Part shown: one piece after another, positions 25,666-37,686 of the stretch | Position numbering within the stretch: position 1 is the stretch's first letter | Layout: each line of letters starts with the position of its first letter | Origin: Combretum micranthum | Lineage: Eukaryota > Streptophyta > Magnoliopsida > Myrtales > Combretaceae | Direction of reading: 5' to 3' | Assembly (NCBI GenBank): GCA_024138025.1 | Contig: JAMXBD010002747.1 | Location: 102,231 to 166,230 of the forward strand | DNA length: 64,000 nucleotides | Notes under the pieces: model-generated | Seen by the model: the letters and a program-made list of their open reading frames with translations, nothing else | Databases searched by the model: none | What the model was told of the DNA's origin: nothing | Position numbers and translations under genes: made by a program

Positions 25666-26798
25666 TTAAAAAGGAGGATATTAGTTCTCAAGCAAAAGAT
25701 GAGCAGAATTCTGAAACATCAGAAGAAGTTGCTCCTCAAAATGATACAGAAACTGAGTCAGAAGAAAACTCAGAAACTCCTTCAGAAGCTATTTCAGAAG
25801 GTATTTCAGAAAGTAGCAGAAACTGGAGGTATGTATCTGCACATCCATCTGAGCAAATTATTGGTGATTTAAATACAGGAGTAAGAACTAGAAGTAGTTT
25901 ACAAGAATTTGAAAGTCATTTTGCTTTAATATCAGAAATTGAACCTAGTAATATTGATGAAGCATTAAATGATAATAATTGGATTGAAGCAATGCAAGAA
26001 GAACTCAATCAATTCCAAAGAAATCAAGTATGGAATTTAGTACCGTGTCCTAAGGATAAATCAATAATAGGCACCAAATGGGTATTTAAAAACAAACTTG
26101 ATGAAAATGGAAAAATAGTCAGAAACAAAGCTAGACTTGTAGCTAAAGGATATTCACAAGAAGAAGGAATAGATTATGATGAAACATATGCACCTGTAGC
26201 TAGGCTTGAAGCAATTAGATTATTACTTGCTTTTGCATGTTACAAAGATTTTAAATTATTCCAAATGGATGTTAAAAGTGCTTTTTTAAATGGTTATATT
26301 AAAGAGGAAGTTTATGTACATCAACCACCTGGATTTGAAGATCCATCAAAAGAAGATTATGTATTTAAGCTAAGAAAAGCGTTATATGGTCTTAAACAAG
26401 CTCCTAGAGCTTGGTATGAAAGATTAAGTGAATTTTTGATCTCAAATGGTTTTTCAAGAGGAAAAGTGGATACAACTTTGTTCTTAAAACATTTTGAACA
26501 AGATATTCTGATTGTTCAAATTTATGTTGATGATATCATTTTTGGATCAACTAATGAGAAATATTGCAAAGAATTCTCTAGTATGATGCAGGCTGAATTT
26601 GAGATGTCCATGATGGGAGAGCTAAATTTCTTTCTTGGTTTGCAAATTAAGCAAACAAAAGATGGAATTTTTATCCATCAAGAGAAATATACAAAACAAA
26701 TAGTGAAGAAGTTTGGTTTTGAGAATTGTAAAGGAGCTGCAACTCCAATGAGCACAACTACAAGGTTAGATCTTGATCTAAAGGAAAAAGGTAAATGA
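25666..26798 (+). CDS. pol: Copia pol, reverse transcriptase
   Basis: An acidic Glu/Ser-rich linker (25666-25960) leads into RT, whose long frame starts near 25992. Visible RT blocks are [30 protein letters not shown] and the catalytic Tyr-Val-Asp-Asp at 26523-26534. The following [11 protein letters not shown] block is typical of Sireviruses. A frame break at about 26790 separates it from RNase H. Confidence 0.92.
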
Positions 26799-27464
26799 AA
26801 AGTTATATAGAAGCTTAATTGGTTCTTTATTATATCTTACAGCTTCTAGACCTGATATATTGTTTGCTGTATGCTTATGTGCTAGATTTCAAAGTGCACC
26901 TACTGAATTACATTTAAAAACAGTTAAAAGAATCTTTAAGTACATTTCTTGTACATCTAAGATAGGCATTTGGTTTCCAAAGAATAAAAATTTTGAATTA
27001 CTAGGATATTCAGATGCAGATTATGCAGGATGTAAAGTAGATAGAAAAAGTACTTCAGGTACATGTCAATTTTTAGGAGATAAATTAATATCTTGGTCTT
27101 CAAAGAAACAAAATTCTGTAGCTCTTTCAACAGCTGAGGCAGAATATATTTCAATTGGAAATTGCTGTGCTCAAATCTTATGGATAAAACAACAATTGAA
27201 TGATTATGGAATTAATTGCAAAAATGTACCAATAAAATGTGATAATACTAGTGCAATTAATTTAACCAAAAATCCAGTTCAACATTCAAGAACAAAACAT
27301 ATTGAAATAAGACATCATTTCATAAGGGATCATGTAAATATTGGCAATATTAGTATTAATTTTGTCCTACAGAAAGACAATTAGCTGACATTTTTACAAA
27401 ACCCCTTGAAAAATCTCGATTTGAATTTATTCGTAATGAAATAGGAATATGTAATCCTTTGTAA
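26799..27464 (+). CDS. pol: Copia pol, RNase H and C-terminus
   Basis: RNase H is recognisable from Asp-Ala-Asp-Tyr-Ala-Gly (about 27013), Lys-Ser-Thr-Ser-Gly, Trp-Ser-Ser-Lys-Lys-Gln and Ser-Thr-Ala-Glu-Ala-Glu-Tyr (about 27130), then the Arg-Thr-Lys-His-Ile-Glu and His-His-Phe-Ile-Arg-Asp block. The frame stops at 27384. One base later in register the usual Copia ending (Gln-Leu-Ala-Asp-Ile-Phe-Thr-Lys-Pro-Leu) runs on to a TAA at 27462-27464. The break lies in a C run and looks like one lost base. Confidence 0.9.
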
Positions 27465-27786
27465 TTTCTGATATTTATTTTGCATTAATTGCTCGATCAG
27501 AAATTTCATTAGATTCATTTTCTTATACTCAAGTAGTCTCAATTTAAGATTCTTTATGTTGGAAACATAAATTGTAGTTAAGAGGATTACACGATTAAAG
27601 AGGATGAATAAAAGATATTTTGTTTTCTGTTGGAAATCTAAACAGAATTAATAACTGATCTTGTGCATCGTGCAATTTTTAACCATCGATTTTTCTCTCT
27701 CCTTCCATTTCAAAATTTATCTTTTCTCTCTCAATCTGCAAAATCCTTCGTGTGTTGTTCAAACCCTCACGTTTTTCCTTCAACAT

Positions 27787-29713
27787 ATGGCTCCAAGAAA
27801 ATCTTCCGAATTCAATCCAAGGGTTTCAAATCTAAACCATCTAAAACCCCCGTTGAAATCTCTGTGGATTCTGACTCTCAACACAGTTCGAAATCATCTA
27901 AGGGTGTTCATGTTGAAACAACACCAAAGGCAACCGCGATAAAGTCTAAACATCTCAAGATCCTTCTTTGGCAAAGGATCTGAAAAAGAAGTGACTGAGG
28001 AAAAGAGTTCATCTGAGGAACTCGCTTCTGAATCCACTAAGGAAAAGGAAGTTGATAACGAAAGTGGTTCAGAATCGGATGCTGAATCAGAAGCTGATTC
28101 AGACGCAAAATCAGAGAGTGCGAAAGCAAGCTCTGAATCTACCTCACCCTCTCCGTCTTTTCAGAAAAAGAAAGTGATCCTAAGAAGGTATCAAAAAGGG
28201 GAAATAAACAGAAGGAGGAAACCCTAAAACTGTCAGGTTGGTTAAATCCAAAATCCACCCTTGTTCTTTTATCGATTTCCAATTCTTTGAAAAGAAAGGT
28301 TTTTATGCTAGTTTTTGGCTAGACAGAATAGGAGCTAAAGGGTTGTGTGATTTACGCATTGATATAATTGGAGAATTAGTTGAAGAATTTTACAAGAATC
28401 TGAAATTTGAAAATGAGACTTTGTTGATCTCGAAAGTTGGAGGAAAAAGGATCGTGGTCAATAGAAAGATGCTGATTGATTGTTTAGGTCTGTTAGATCA
28501 TGGGGATGATCACGAGCTGATAACCTTAGGTAGAAATGAATCTATGCAACTCTTGAATGATGGCATTGGAAAGTTTCATGCCAAAGATATTTTCATTTCT
28601 GAATTCGAGTTGTTGATAAGGTTGCTGCATAAAGATTGTTATCGAGTGCATATTACCAAAGAAAGGAAGTCCTACTTCCATTTCTAAAGAGGAGCAATCA
28701 TTGTTCTGGGGATGAAGTTGCAAAAACAACTAGACTTGCCTAGGATTATCTTACGGCACATGTGGAGAAATAAAAAGCACATGATTTATGGAAACATAAT
28801 CATGAAAATTTTGCAAAAACATCATGTGAAGATGCCTAAGCATGTTCGTAGTCCTCAAATAATGAAGAAGATTGGTGATAAAGTGATTAAGCACATGAGT
28901 ATTTCGATAAAGGAGAAATTTTGGTACAGCATTGATGGAGCTTTCTATGTTCATCCGAAGAATCGCAAGAGAGAATTGACTCTCAAAAGAATCTTGGACG
29001 AAATAGAAAAAGAGGATCCACATGGTGTTGAAAATCAAAGAAGAGGAAATCTGATAAGGATGCCAAAGGAAAAGGGAAGGCTCCTGTTGCAGCAAAGAAG
29101 AGAAAAAGGGATTATGAGTTGGGGACTGGGAAGAAGTTTGAGATCAAAGAAGGGCAGACTGTTGAATCAGATTCTGATTCAGAGACTGAATCAGAGGGTA
29201 TTCCCTTTTCTTGAAGAAATTTGATTGTCCTCTGTTCAAAAATCTCCTTTGGTCCTCCCCGATCCTCAAGTGGAAACCAATCCATCTGAGCCAATTTCTG
29301 ATCCTGTCTTTCCTACAACAACACCTGGTTCTTCATCTCCACCTGCGGCTGACATTCCTAAAGATCCAACATCTCCATCAGCTGCTGGAATCCCTCATGT
29401 TGCTGATCCTGACTCCATTCCACCTGCAGAGGATGTAGAGCAACCAGCAGAACATGTTCCAGAACCAACTCCACCAGTTGCTGATCCAATGGAACAAGTT
29501 CCTGCTACAGCTGAGGAAACCCCTGTTGCAGCTAAAGACATTCCTGTTGACCCTACTCCTGAACAACAAGCTGCGGTTTCTCTCCTATCCATCCCTCAAC
29601 AATCCCCTGCTGAACAACAAACTGATTTTTCACTATCTCCAACTCCAACTCCTGCTAAATTTTCTGGCAGGAAGAAATCTCTGGCAAGGAAGAAGACATC
29701 TAGAAAGAAATAG
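27787..29713 (+). CDS. Extra 3' ORF of the Sirevirus-like element, frameshifted
   Basis: A third coding region between pol and the right LTR, read in pieces: 27787-27983, 27991-28227, 28238-28687, 28712-29224 and 29225-29713. The order is a basic Ser/Lys-rich start, an acidic Glu/Ser/Asp segment (about 27990-28150), a folded-looking domain (about 28240-29000), then a Pro/Ala/Glu-rich tail ending in a Lys/Arg cluster. The middle domain (Phe-Tyr-Ala-Ser-Phe-Trp..., Val-Glu-Glu-Phe-Tyr) resembles the 'putative plant transposon protein' regions attached to many plant retroelements. Sireviruses often carry such an ORF, sometimes called envelope-like. I see no signal peptide or membrane segment, which argues against an envelope role. 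Function unknown. Confidence 0.7.
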
Positions 29714-29876
29714 AGTTCTTTATTTTTTTTCAGACAATTTCTCTTAGCGAATTTTATATATTTTGTTTTCGGTTTGTAATGAAGATTTTTTTTGTTATGC
29801 TGAAATCTCTATATTTCGTTGACTTCAATGAATTTTATATGCATAATTTCAGGGGGAGTTATTTTTTTCTGATAAC

Positions 29877-30098
29877 AAAAAGGGGGAGAAGATATATGAT
29901 GAAAAACAAATCTTAAGATATACAAATCTTAAGATATCATTATAGTTTGAGCAATATGCCTATGATATGAGATTTGATTATATTTGTGAGTTAATGATTG
30001 ATCCGTATGTATGAGTTTTGGTTAAATCTGATATGTTTTTGATATATGATATTTTGTTTTTAATCATAAGGTTTTGTTATCTTCAAAAAGGGGGAGAA
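29877..30098 (+). promoter_or_regulatory. Polypurine tracts before the Copia 3' LTR
   Basis: AAAAAGGGGGAGAA at 30085-30098 directly precedes the right LTR and is the functional polypurine tract by position. A near-identical tract, AAAAAGGGGGAGAAG, starts about 29877 and a shorter CAGGGGGAG lies near 29850. Repeated tracts upstream of the LTR are a known Sirevirus trait. Confidence 0.8.
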
Positions 30099-31634
30099 TG
30101 TTGGAATCTCTCATAATATTTTGATGATAACAAAAAGGAGTACAAAGTCTTTTTAACAAATAAATACAGTATAGCAATCAAAACCAAAACCAAAACCAAA
30201 ATCAAAATATTTCATGATTGAACTAATCATCAGATTTTTTAGAAATTGTTTCAGAAGGTAGTTCAGAGTCATTTTGAAGGTATTTCAGATTCATTTTCAG
30301 AAGGAAGATCAGAAACTAAATCTGTTCCAGAACAGAAGCTGCACAGAATGTTACGAATTTATTTATACCTATCATCTGAAGGCCTGACTCCACGAAATGA
30401 ATATATTTGGGTAGTATATTCATTTTGTTCCACTAAAGTTGGATAAAATATCCAGGGGATTTATTTATTTCATCAATTTTATTATAAGTTACATCTATTT
30501 ATTTTTTCTTGAGAAGAAGATCGTCAGATTTTTATGTTTCACATGGTCAGCAAATTCCTAAAGATAAGGGATATACTTTACCAAGTTCATGTTGGTTCAA
30601 ATTTTCGAAACGAAGATCTTTTAAAGCTTATCTTCAAGGATAAAGGATATCACTATTTTTATGGGATAGTTGTTGAAGTATTTATCCAAATTGTTATGGA
30701 TAAACATATCAAGATATATGAGACATTATCAGATGACAGCATCAACGAAATTTAGATAAAGCTAAGAAGATTATTCGGGATTGATCATACACGTAACAGA
30801 CACTTCAAAGGAGGGAATTTGCTAAGTCAAATATTTTCAACTTGAGAAGAATTCGAATTGTTTTGAACGACTTCTTTGCTAGCCGTTGAGATAAAACAAT
30901 ATATATAGAGGAAGCACAACAACAAGGAAGATATGATGAGAAGAACGAATCTTGCTCGAACTCTCTGTTGAAAGAAAAAAGTCTTCGAGTGCATTTCTCT
31001 CAAAAGTCCTTGCGTTACAAAGTGTTCACAATATTTTTTTTGAAAGATAGGATATTTATTGTATTTCCTTGATTGAGTATCATTAAATTTTTTTTGTGAG
31101 GTTGAGTGTTGCAAGTTATCTGTTAGACCAATTGTGAGTTATAGGATAACCGTGAGAATTGGGACAGAGTGTTTTGTAGCCAAGAGGATTGGCAAGACAA
31201 GCTTGTAACTTTTGATTTTGGATATAGTGGAACAAACGGTGTGGAATACCGGTCCCCAACGTGGAGTTGGAAGAGATGACTGACGCTCGAGGCGGAACCT
31301 CTATAAATCGATTTGCATTTTTCTCTACCCTACTCTTTTATTTTCGTGCAATTATATTGAAGTATTTGATAAACTGTCTCGTTTCAGAACCTGTTTCAGA
31401 GAGTACTTCAGAGAGTTGTCTGTATTCCGCATAAAATTAAAATTTGATCTGTTTTGAATTAAAATAGATATACAAGTGTGATTATCAGCTGTGATTAGTT
31501 TCTAAACAGCAAGTTTAATTAATTCTAAGTTTAATAAAGTAATCAAAAGGAAGTGAATTGAAAATTTCGAAAAGAATTTATTTTTGTGAAAAAGCAATTC
31601 ACCCCCCCTCTTGCTTACATTATTGGGACCAACA
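30099..31634 (+). repeat. 3' LTR of the Copia element
   Basis: 1536 bp, near-identical to 20858-22394, ending ACCAACA and followed by the target duplication AACTC (31635-31639). TATA box at 30900-30909. Confidence 0.93.
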
Positions 31635-32654
31635 AACTCTATAAAGAAAAGCAAGAAAATAATAAAAAAAAAAACATGGGAGTCTTAGATTTATGTCAAG
31701 GCTCTCGGGGACTTATATTATGGACAAGTCCCATTTATGTTTTGACTTGATAATGGACAAGTCTAAGACTAGAAGATGACTAGTCTTATTTATTAAGGAT
31801 AAAATAAAAGATGAACAAGTAAATAAAAGCAATAAATAAGAGGTTATATTAGTGAGCTTATAGGCCCTAAAAATATATATACATACTTATACTTAATAGT
31901 ATATAAAAAGTTAGATTAGTAACATGAACAAAATAAAAGCATAACATGAATCATAAATAAATATGGTGGCTGAACAAGATATGAATAACATGGTGCTTTT
32001 CATGATTTCATTCCCTAGCATTATCATCATGGGGATTTCATAGAATTAAAACACACATATTGTTCATGTTATATATATGAACAAAAGAGGGGTTTAGAAA
32101 TATTTACCTAAGGTTAATGAAGCATCAAAGATGCGATAAACAAATGGATGGTGTGTTTAGAAAATTTCCTAAAGAGAAATGAGTGTTTAATGGAGATGGA
32201 GAGGAAGAGAGTATTCTAGGAAATTCGTAGAATGCAAAGTTGAGAAGTGATTTTGATAGATTTTTGTTAACTGAAATGAAAATATGTAAAAGAAGTAGAT
32301 GAAGAGGTGGTATTTATAAAGAAATTAGGAGGGAATTTGTTGTGATAAAATAAATTGAAATGGAAAAAAATTGAGTGAGGGTGGAGATGTGGCCGGCGTG
32401 AATGGGAAGAAGGGAGAGAGAGAAGAGAGAAAAAAATAATTTTAGAAGAAAAGTGTAAGAACAGTTTAGTAATATGTAGTGTAAAGTTTTTATGGAAAAA
32501 GAAAATTGTAAGAGTAGGTATGTAAGGTATAAGAATAGATAGTAAGAAAAAGTAGAGATAGAAAAATAGTAGTGAATAATAATGAATATAAAATTGAATG
32601 GTAGACTAGACAAATAAAATATCGGTAGTAAGAAAAATACGCATAAACAGGTTA

Positions 32655-35600
32655 TGTAATAACCCTAATTTTACATAACCATATTATAACAATTACTAAA
32701 AATAAAATATAATATTATAAAGAACTATAATAAAAAGTCAGAAATCACTTCTAATTTTTCACAACTTAAAATTATTAAAGTATAAACAAAGAATGATCGA
32801 TGATAAACCGATCGTTACTATAAAATTTAAAATCAGTTTCCTTAAATTCAATACTTAAAAAAATAAGATTCTAATAATAATACAATGATTATTAAGTTAT
32901 CTTTAATATTATAAAACCATAAAATAGTACTAGGAAATTTACTATTATTAATAGTTAGGATGAATGATTCCTAAATAGTGAAAGATAATATTATGTGATA
33001 AGAATCAATAATTCAACAAACAATTATATTTGACCTTAAATTTCAATTATAATAAAAGACGATTAATTTCTAGAACCTATTGTTTATAAAAAGATAGTTT
33101 AAAGATAAACCAATAAAATTATAAAATACGTAAAGAAAACAAAAACTGATCAATACTAAAACATCTAAACCTTAATTAGATATTTGAATTATACCAATAT
33201 TTTAGTTAGAAAATTTAGAGATTATAGAGAATGAAATTTTAATTTAATTATTACAAAATTGAGAATCTATATAACTAGTAAAATAAACAGAGTAACAAAT
33301 GTAAAAATAGATACCAAATACAGGATCAAATAAAAACTCTAAAATAAACCTATGAGTAATAATAAACTCATTTATAACTTAAAAACCTTAAATAGAAAAT
33401 TCTTTGACCTTAACTAATACCAAAGACAAGATTTCGTGTCTCGAGCTAATAACTAAAGATATAATTAAAAGTAACCTAAAATTCAAACCCGATAAAAGAA
33501 AACATCTTTATAGAACTTATTGATTACAAAATGATAACTAAAGATGAACCGCTAGTATTATAATTATGCAATAAAAAGAAAAACATACCTATAACTAATA
33601 ATCTAGACTTCAGAAAAATATTTGGATCACACCATTGTTCTAGTTAGGAAATTCTGAACCTGTAAGAATAAAAATCCTAATTTAGCTTACCGGACCCAAA
33701 AAATCTTAATCACATAAACTATAAACTCAAATCTGAACTCAATAATAACCTAGAAAATTTGTAAAAGCTTTCTTTAAATTTTTGGAGCCATAACTCCTAT
33801 ATAATTGGCATATATATACCCACTTAGCTTGATAAACTATCTTAAAACTAAGTTAATTAATTAAATAAATAATATTATAATAATTATGATGCAAATTTAG
33901 TGCAAATAGAGAGGGCATATGCGGCTGAAAATTTGCCCAAATCACCAACCGAAAATCATGTAACAACTTGCCCAAATTTGCAACTCATAAGGTCAATTGA
34001 CTAAGGAAAAAGACCAATGAAAATTACCCAACAAAGCACCTCATTTAATGCATTTGAAACATCCATGCAGGTGGAAATCAATGGAAATAAATTGCTCCTC
34101 TTTGTTGAAAACTGAAGCTGGTACTTCCCTTTCTTCTATATATATATAAGACTTCATAATGAACAAAAACCAAAGCAATTAAACCCCCTTTGGTAGCCAA
34201 CAACAACACACAAAACAACCCAAAACAGCAACCAAAAACCCACATAAAACATGCTCAAAACAACAACACAAAAACAGCCATTAAAACAAAGCTAAGGAAA
34301 CCATCAAGCTAAGGTAAGAAATTCATGTTAAATTAATTTATGTCTTAAACACTAGCTTAAACAATGTTTAATCAACTTAGGTTCGTATCAAACTTGAGAA
34401 AGAGTTTGGCAACACCACACCAGCTCAAACAAGATAATATCTCATCCTAAAAACTCTCTATATGTATTATGATATATATAGAAGCTAGGAAATCATAGAG
34501 GATGATAATTATAAGATGCTAATATGCATGATATGTTACATATAATACATGTAAAGTATAGAAAAACTTAGAAGTAGTATAAACATAAATAATACATATA
34601 TAATATAAGAAAACTAAGTTTCAAAACAGAGAGAAACGGATAAGGTGATGAACAGTACCCAAAACTGGCCTTAAGTCGACTGTGTACTATCCAACGCCGT
34701 GACCTATATAGGATAGGCCAGCGGTGTTCACGATAGAGTACAATGGAATAGAGGCTATGTAAAAATTTCGTTTGCATAAAAATGAATGTACATTGACAAC
34801 ATAGAATGTCTACACCGGCACGTACAACCTTAAGTAGGCAGCCTTCAAGAGCGACTTGCCCTGGAACAAAACGTAAAATTTACACATACACTGGCAAATT
34901 GGAGCTCAACGTCGGCGGTGTTGGAGCCAGCATACATGTAAATTTCTCACAAAATCTGTTTTCGTCCAGATTTCATAAATATATATGTAACAAAAATATA
35001 TATGTATTAATTTAATAAATAAATATAAATATTAGTATTTTTATATAATCGATTAAGTGATAAACTTTAGTAAATATTATAAATAAGAAATACTTTTGTA
35101 TATTAAACAAAAAGATTAAATTAATGATAAATGCATTATATAAATAAATATACAAGAATGGAAAATGTAAATAAGTTATAAATAGGAATAAAGTGATTCC
35201 CATAAATAATAGATAATAAAATAAAAAGATCAAGAGAAACACGATGAAACTAAATAAATGATTAGTTACATAAAAGTGGTCAAACTAACAATATAAAAAC
35301 AATAACAATGATTATAGTAAAATATTTAAACTATTAAATACAAACTTTATAATTACTTGATAAAATAAAATTTAAGTTTGATAAATATTTAATATATATT
35401 CAAACTCAAGGAAACCATGAATATGTTAGAAAAATAAATGTAACTATATAAATAGAAATTTCAATTAACATAAAACAAATAAGGTTTACAAGCAAAGAAA
35501 ATAATAAAAATACACTACCAACACGAATACTAATGAAAGAGGAACTTAAGTAAATTTAAAAGAAAACACACTAAATAAAATATAAATGTCAATTAAGATC

Positions 35601-37316
35601 AAGAAAAGCAAAATGAAAATAAATAATAGATAGCAAATATCAATTACCTTAACGTAGATATACTAAAAAGACTATATAAATAGTAAAAGCTTAATAATAA
35701 AATTATTAAACAAAACAAAACTTAAAATATTCTATGACAATTATCAGTACTCATGAAATAAATAAAATTTACAAATTTATAAAATTAAATCAACTACCAT
35801 ACAACATTCAAAATAAGCTATCTAAATGTCTGATCATACGCTAAAATGGAGTTAAAATGAAAACAATAGACCTAGTTAAAAATTATATAATTGAAGTTAG
35901 TACCTATAATTTTTAGGAAGACTTCTCTTATAGAAAATGTGTTTAGACAAATTTTTTAGCAATGTCAACAAGGACTAACCCATATAAAATTCGAAACTCC
36001 TAACTTGAAAAATAAAGTAAATCAAAAAGAGTGAAACTTAAATCAAGTCATGAAAAGTACTACCAAAGGCCTTATAGATAATAGTATAATAATAAAATCT
36101 ATTGTCTTATTTCATAGGAAAGATAGATCAGTTCTTAAATTTCCAGTAGCATAATACAACAAATTAGTAAGGACAAAGGTGAATAACTTTGACTTTATCA
36201 CATTGTTTGTGCTTATAGTATAGCTGCACTTATAATAATATATTAAATTGATATGCATGAGGGATTAGGTATATTGCATGATGTTTGGGGTATGCTTGAT
36301 TGCCAAATTATCCTATTATAAGTGATACTTCTATTGTATGATAATTACTATATGAAGCATGTTGATATTATCCATGAATTTATTATCACCTTAAACCTAT
36401 TAATAACTATTAGTACCATAAATAAAAATGGGCATGCATTGCATCAATTGCATATAATGCATTAAAAGGAGGGATGACCCCACTCGTATTAGCATTTCAA
36501 TTCTCTGTGATGCAATGGTTTTTCTAGATGTAAATTTCCTAGTTCTTCCAGGATCACCTTTGTTCTGCTCTATTCTACGAGAACTAATCGGTGTTGAAGG
36601 AGCAACTCACATAGTATCAACATGAAATGGCTAATACTTTATAGTGTTTCTTTGTTCCAAGGATAAGAGTGAAATGTTTTAAAGTAATTTGTGAGAGTTT
36701 ATGGTATTCATTCTTCCTTAGTTCTCTTATTATCCTGGGCATGGTATATCGTCTTCATAGCTTCCTTCTAACCCTGAGAGTGCATAAATTTTATCCTTTT
36801 GGATTTTGGATATCCAAGCTTGTAACCGTACATATGGTTGATTGTTGCATGGCATACGCTTGTTAATTAAACTTGTTTATTATTACTTGATGTGTGGTCT
36901 AGTTAGGTTATCTCACTGAGCCCATGATTTGCTCACCCCCCTAATAGTTTTGGTGCAGTATTAATACTAGCTAAGATTGGGCTAAGAATGTGTGAAGAGT
37001 GCTTCTCCAACAAACTTTATAAAAGGAAGAAATGTAGGTTATGAGAAACTTAGATGAGCAAATTAGATAAATTTTATAAATAACTGAGATTTATATGTTG
37101 TAGGTTTAAAACTCCATTTTCACTATTTGGTAGGGGATATTGATTCTCTGCAATCTTGGTAGAAAGTGGAAAATCGGTTCATCGTTTAAATAACAGACAT
37201 TAATAAATAGATAGAGTCTTGTACATTCTGACTTACAAGATGGTTATCATATTATGTGCACACGTGGTATGATAAATTTAGATTAATCCTACTAGACCCC
37301 CTTTTGAGGCGTGATA
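32655..37316 (+). repeat. Solo LTR, family A (diverged)
   Basis: Begins TGTAATAACCC and ends GAGGCGTGATA, about 4.66 kb, and follows the family-A LTRs block by block. It has the CTTCTATATATATATAAG promoter region (about 34133-34150), an AAG|GTAAGA donor at 34313/34314, the ATCTCACTGAG...GCTCACC block and an acceptor-like TTTTGGTGCAG ending 36958. Divergence is much greater than between the paired LTRs. The flanks share GTTA (32651-32654 and 37317-37320), a likely eroded target duplication. No internal region accompanies it. It lies inside the minus-strand family-B LTR. Confidence 0.78.
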
Positions 37317-37686
37317 GTTATATCCATATTTTTAGATACTTAAAAATTTTGAAACTGATATTTCGTGAATCCTCATCTTATTGCAAGTCTAAATACGTTA
37401 TTGGATTATTTTCACTGTTTTGCATACTAGGACACTGTTTTCGAAAAACATCCTATTAGGATCTGAAACGAACGAATTTTCGACAAAGTTAATATTTTTA
37501 GGTTATAATACATTATTTCCACTATAGTCTAAGGTTCTCATTTTTATTGTTCTAGGATTTCCAGCCCAGATTGTCAAATCTAGATTCAATATGAGTTATT
37601 GTTCATTTTGTTGACTTTAAAATTCAGTTTGACTTCTAGTTCTAGGGTTTATACATAAAACTTATAGAAAAATCTAGGGATTTACA

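Larger units (their letters stand above)
20858..31634 (+). mobile_element. Ty1/Copia Sirevirus-like LTR retrotransposon, nearly complete
   Basis: LTRs at 20858-22394 and 30099-31634 begin TGTTGGAATC and end ACCAACA. The element is flanked by the perfect 5-bp duplication AACTC (20853-20857 and 31635-31639). A Met-tRNA primer site follows the left LTR and AAAAAGGGGGAGAA precedes the right one. Between them lie gag with two zinc knuckles, protease, integrase, RT and RNase H in Copia order (integrase before RT), then a long extra frame. The extra 3' frame, several G-rich polypurine-like tracts and the RT/RNase H wording place it in the Sirevirus group. The two LTRs are almost identical, so the insertion is recent. 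A few single-base breaks interrupt the frames. Confidence 0.93.
18470..37686 (-). repeat. Solo giant LTR, family B, minus strand, with two nested insertions
   Basis: Reading in the minus direction the repeat starts TGTAAATCCCTAG (at 37686) and ends GGGGCATGACA (at 18470). It matches 42495-46504 in inverted orientation along its whole length, including the CT-rich leader region. Removing the Copia element (20858-31634) and the solo family-A LTR (32655-37316) leaves about 3.8 kb. It lies inside the protease frame of the + strand Tat element. The flanks GGCCA and AGCCC are an imperfect 5-bp duplication. No internal region remains, so it is most simply a solo LTR left by LTR-LTR recombination. 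Confidence 0.75.

Noticed and set aside
29395..29592. Gly/Ser/Cys-rich minus-strand frame
   Set aside because: Shadow of the Pro/Ala-rich tail of the Copia extra ORF on the opposite strand.
32314..32613. 99-codon Phe/Leu/Ser-rich minus-strand frame
   Set aside because: It lies in the family-B LTR leader region; the inverted copy at 43000-43400 does not preserve it as a protein.
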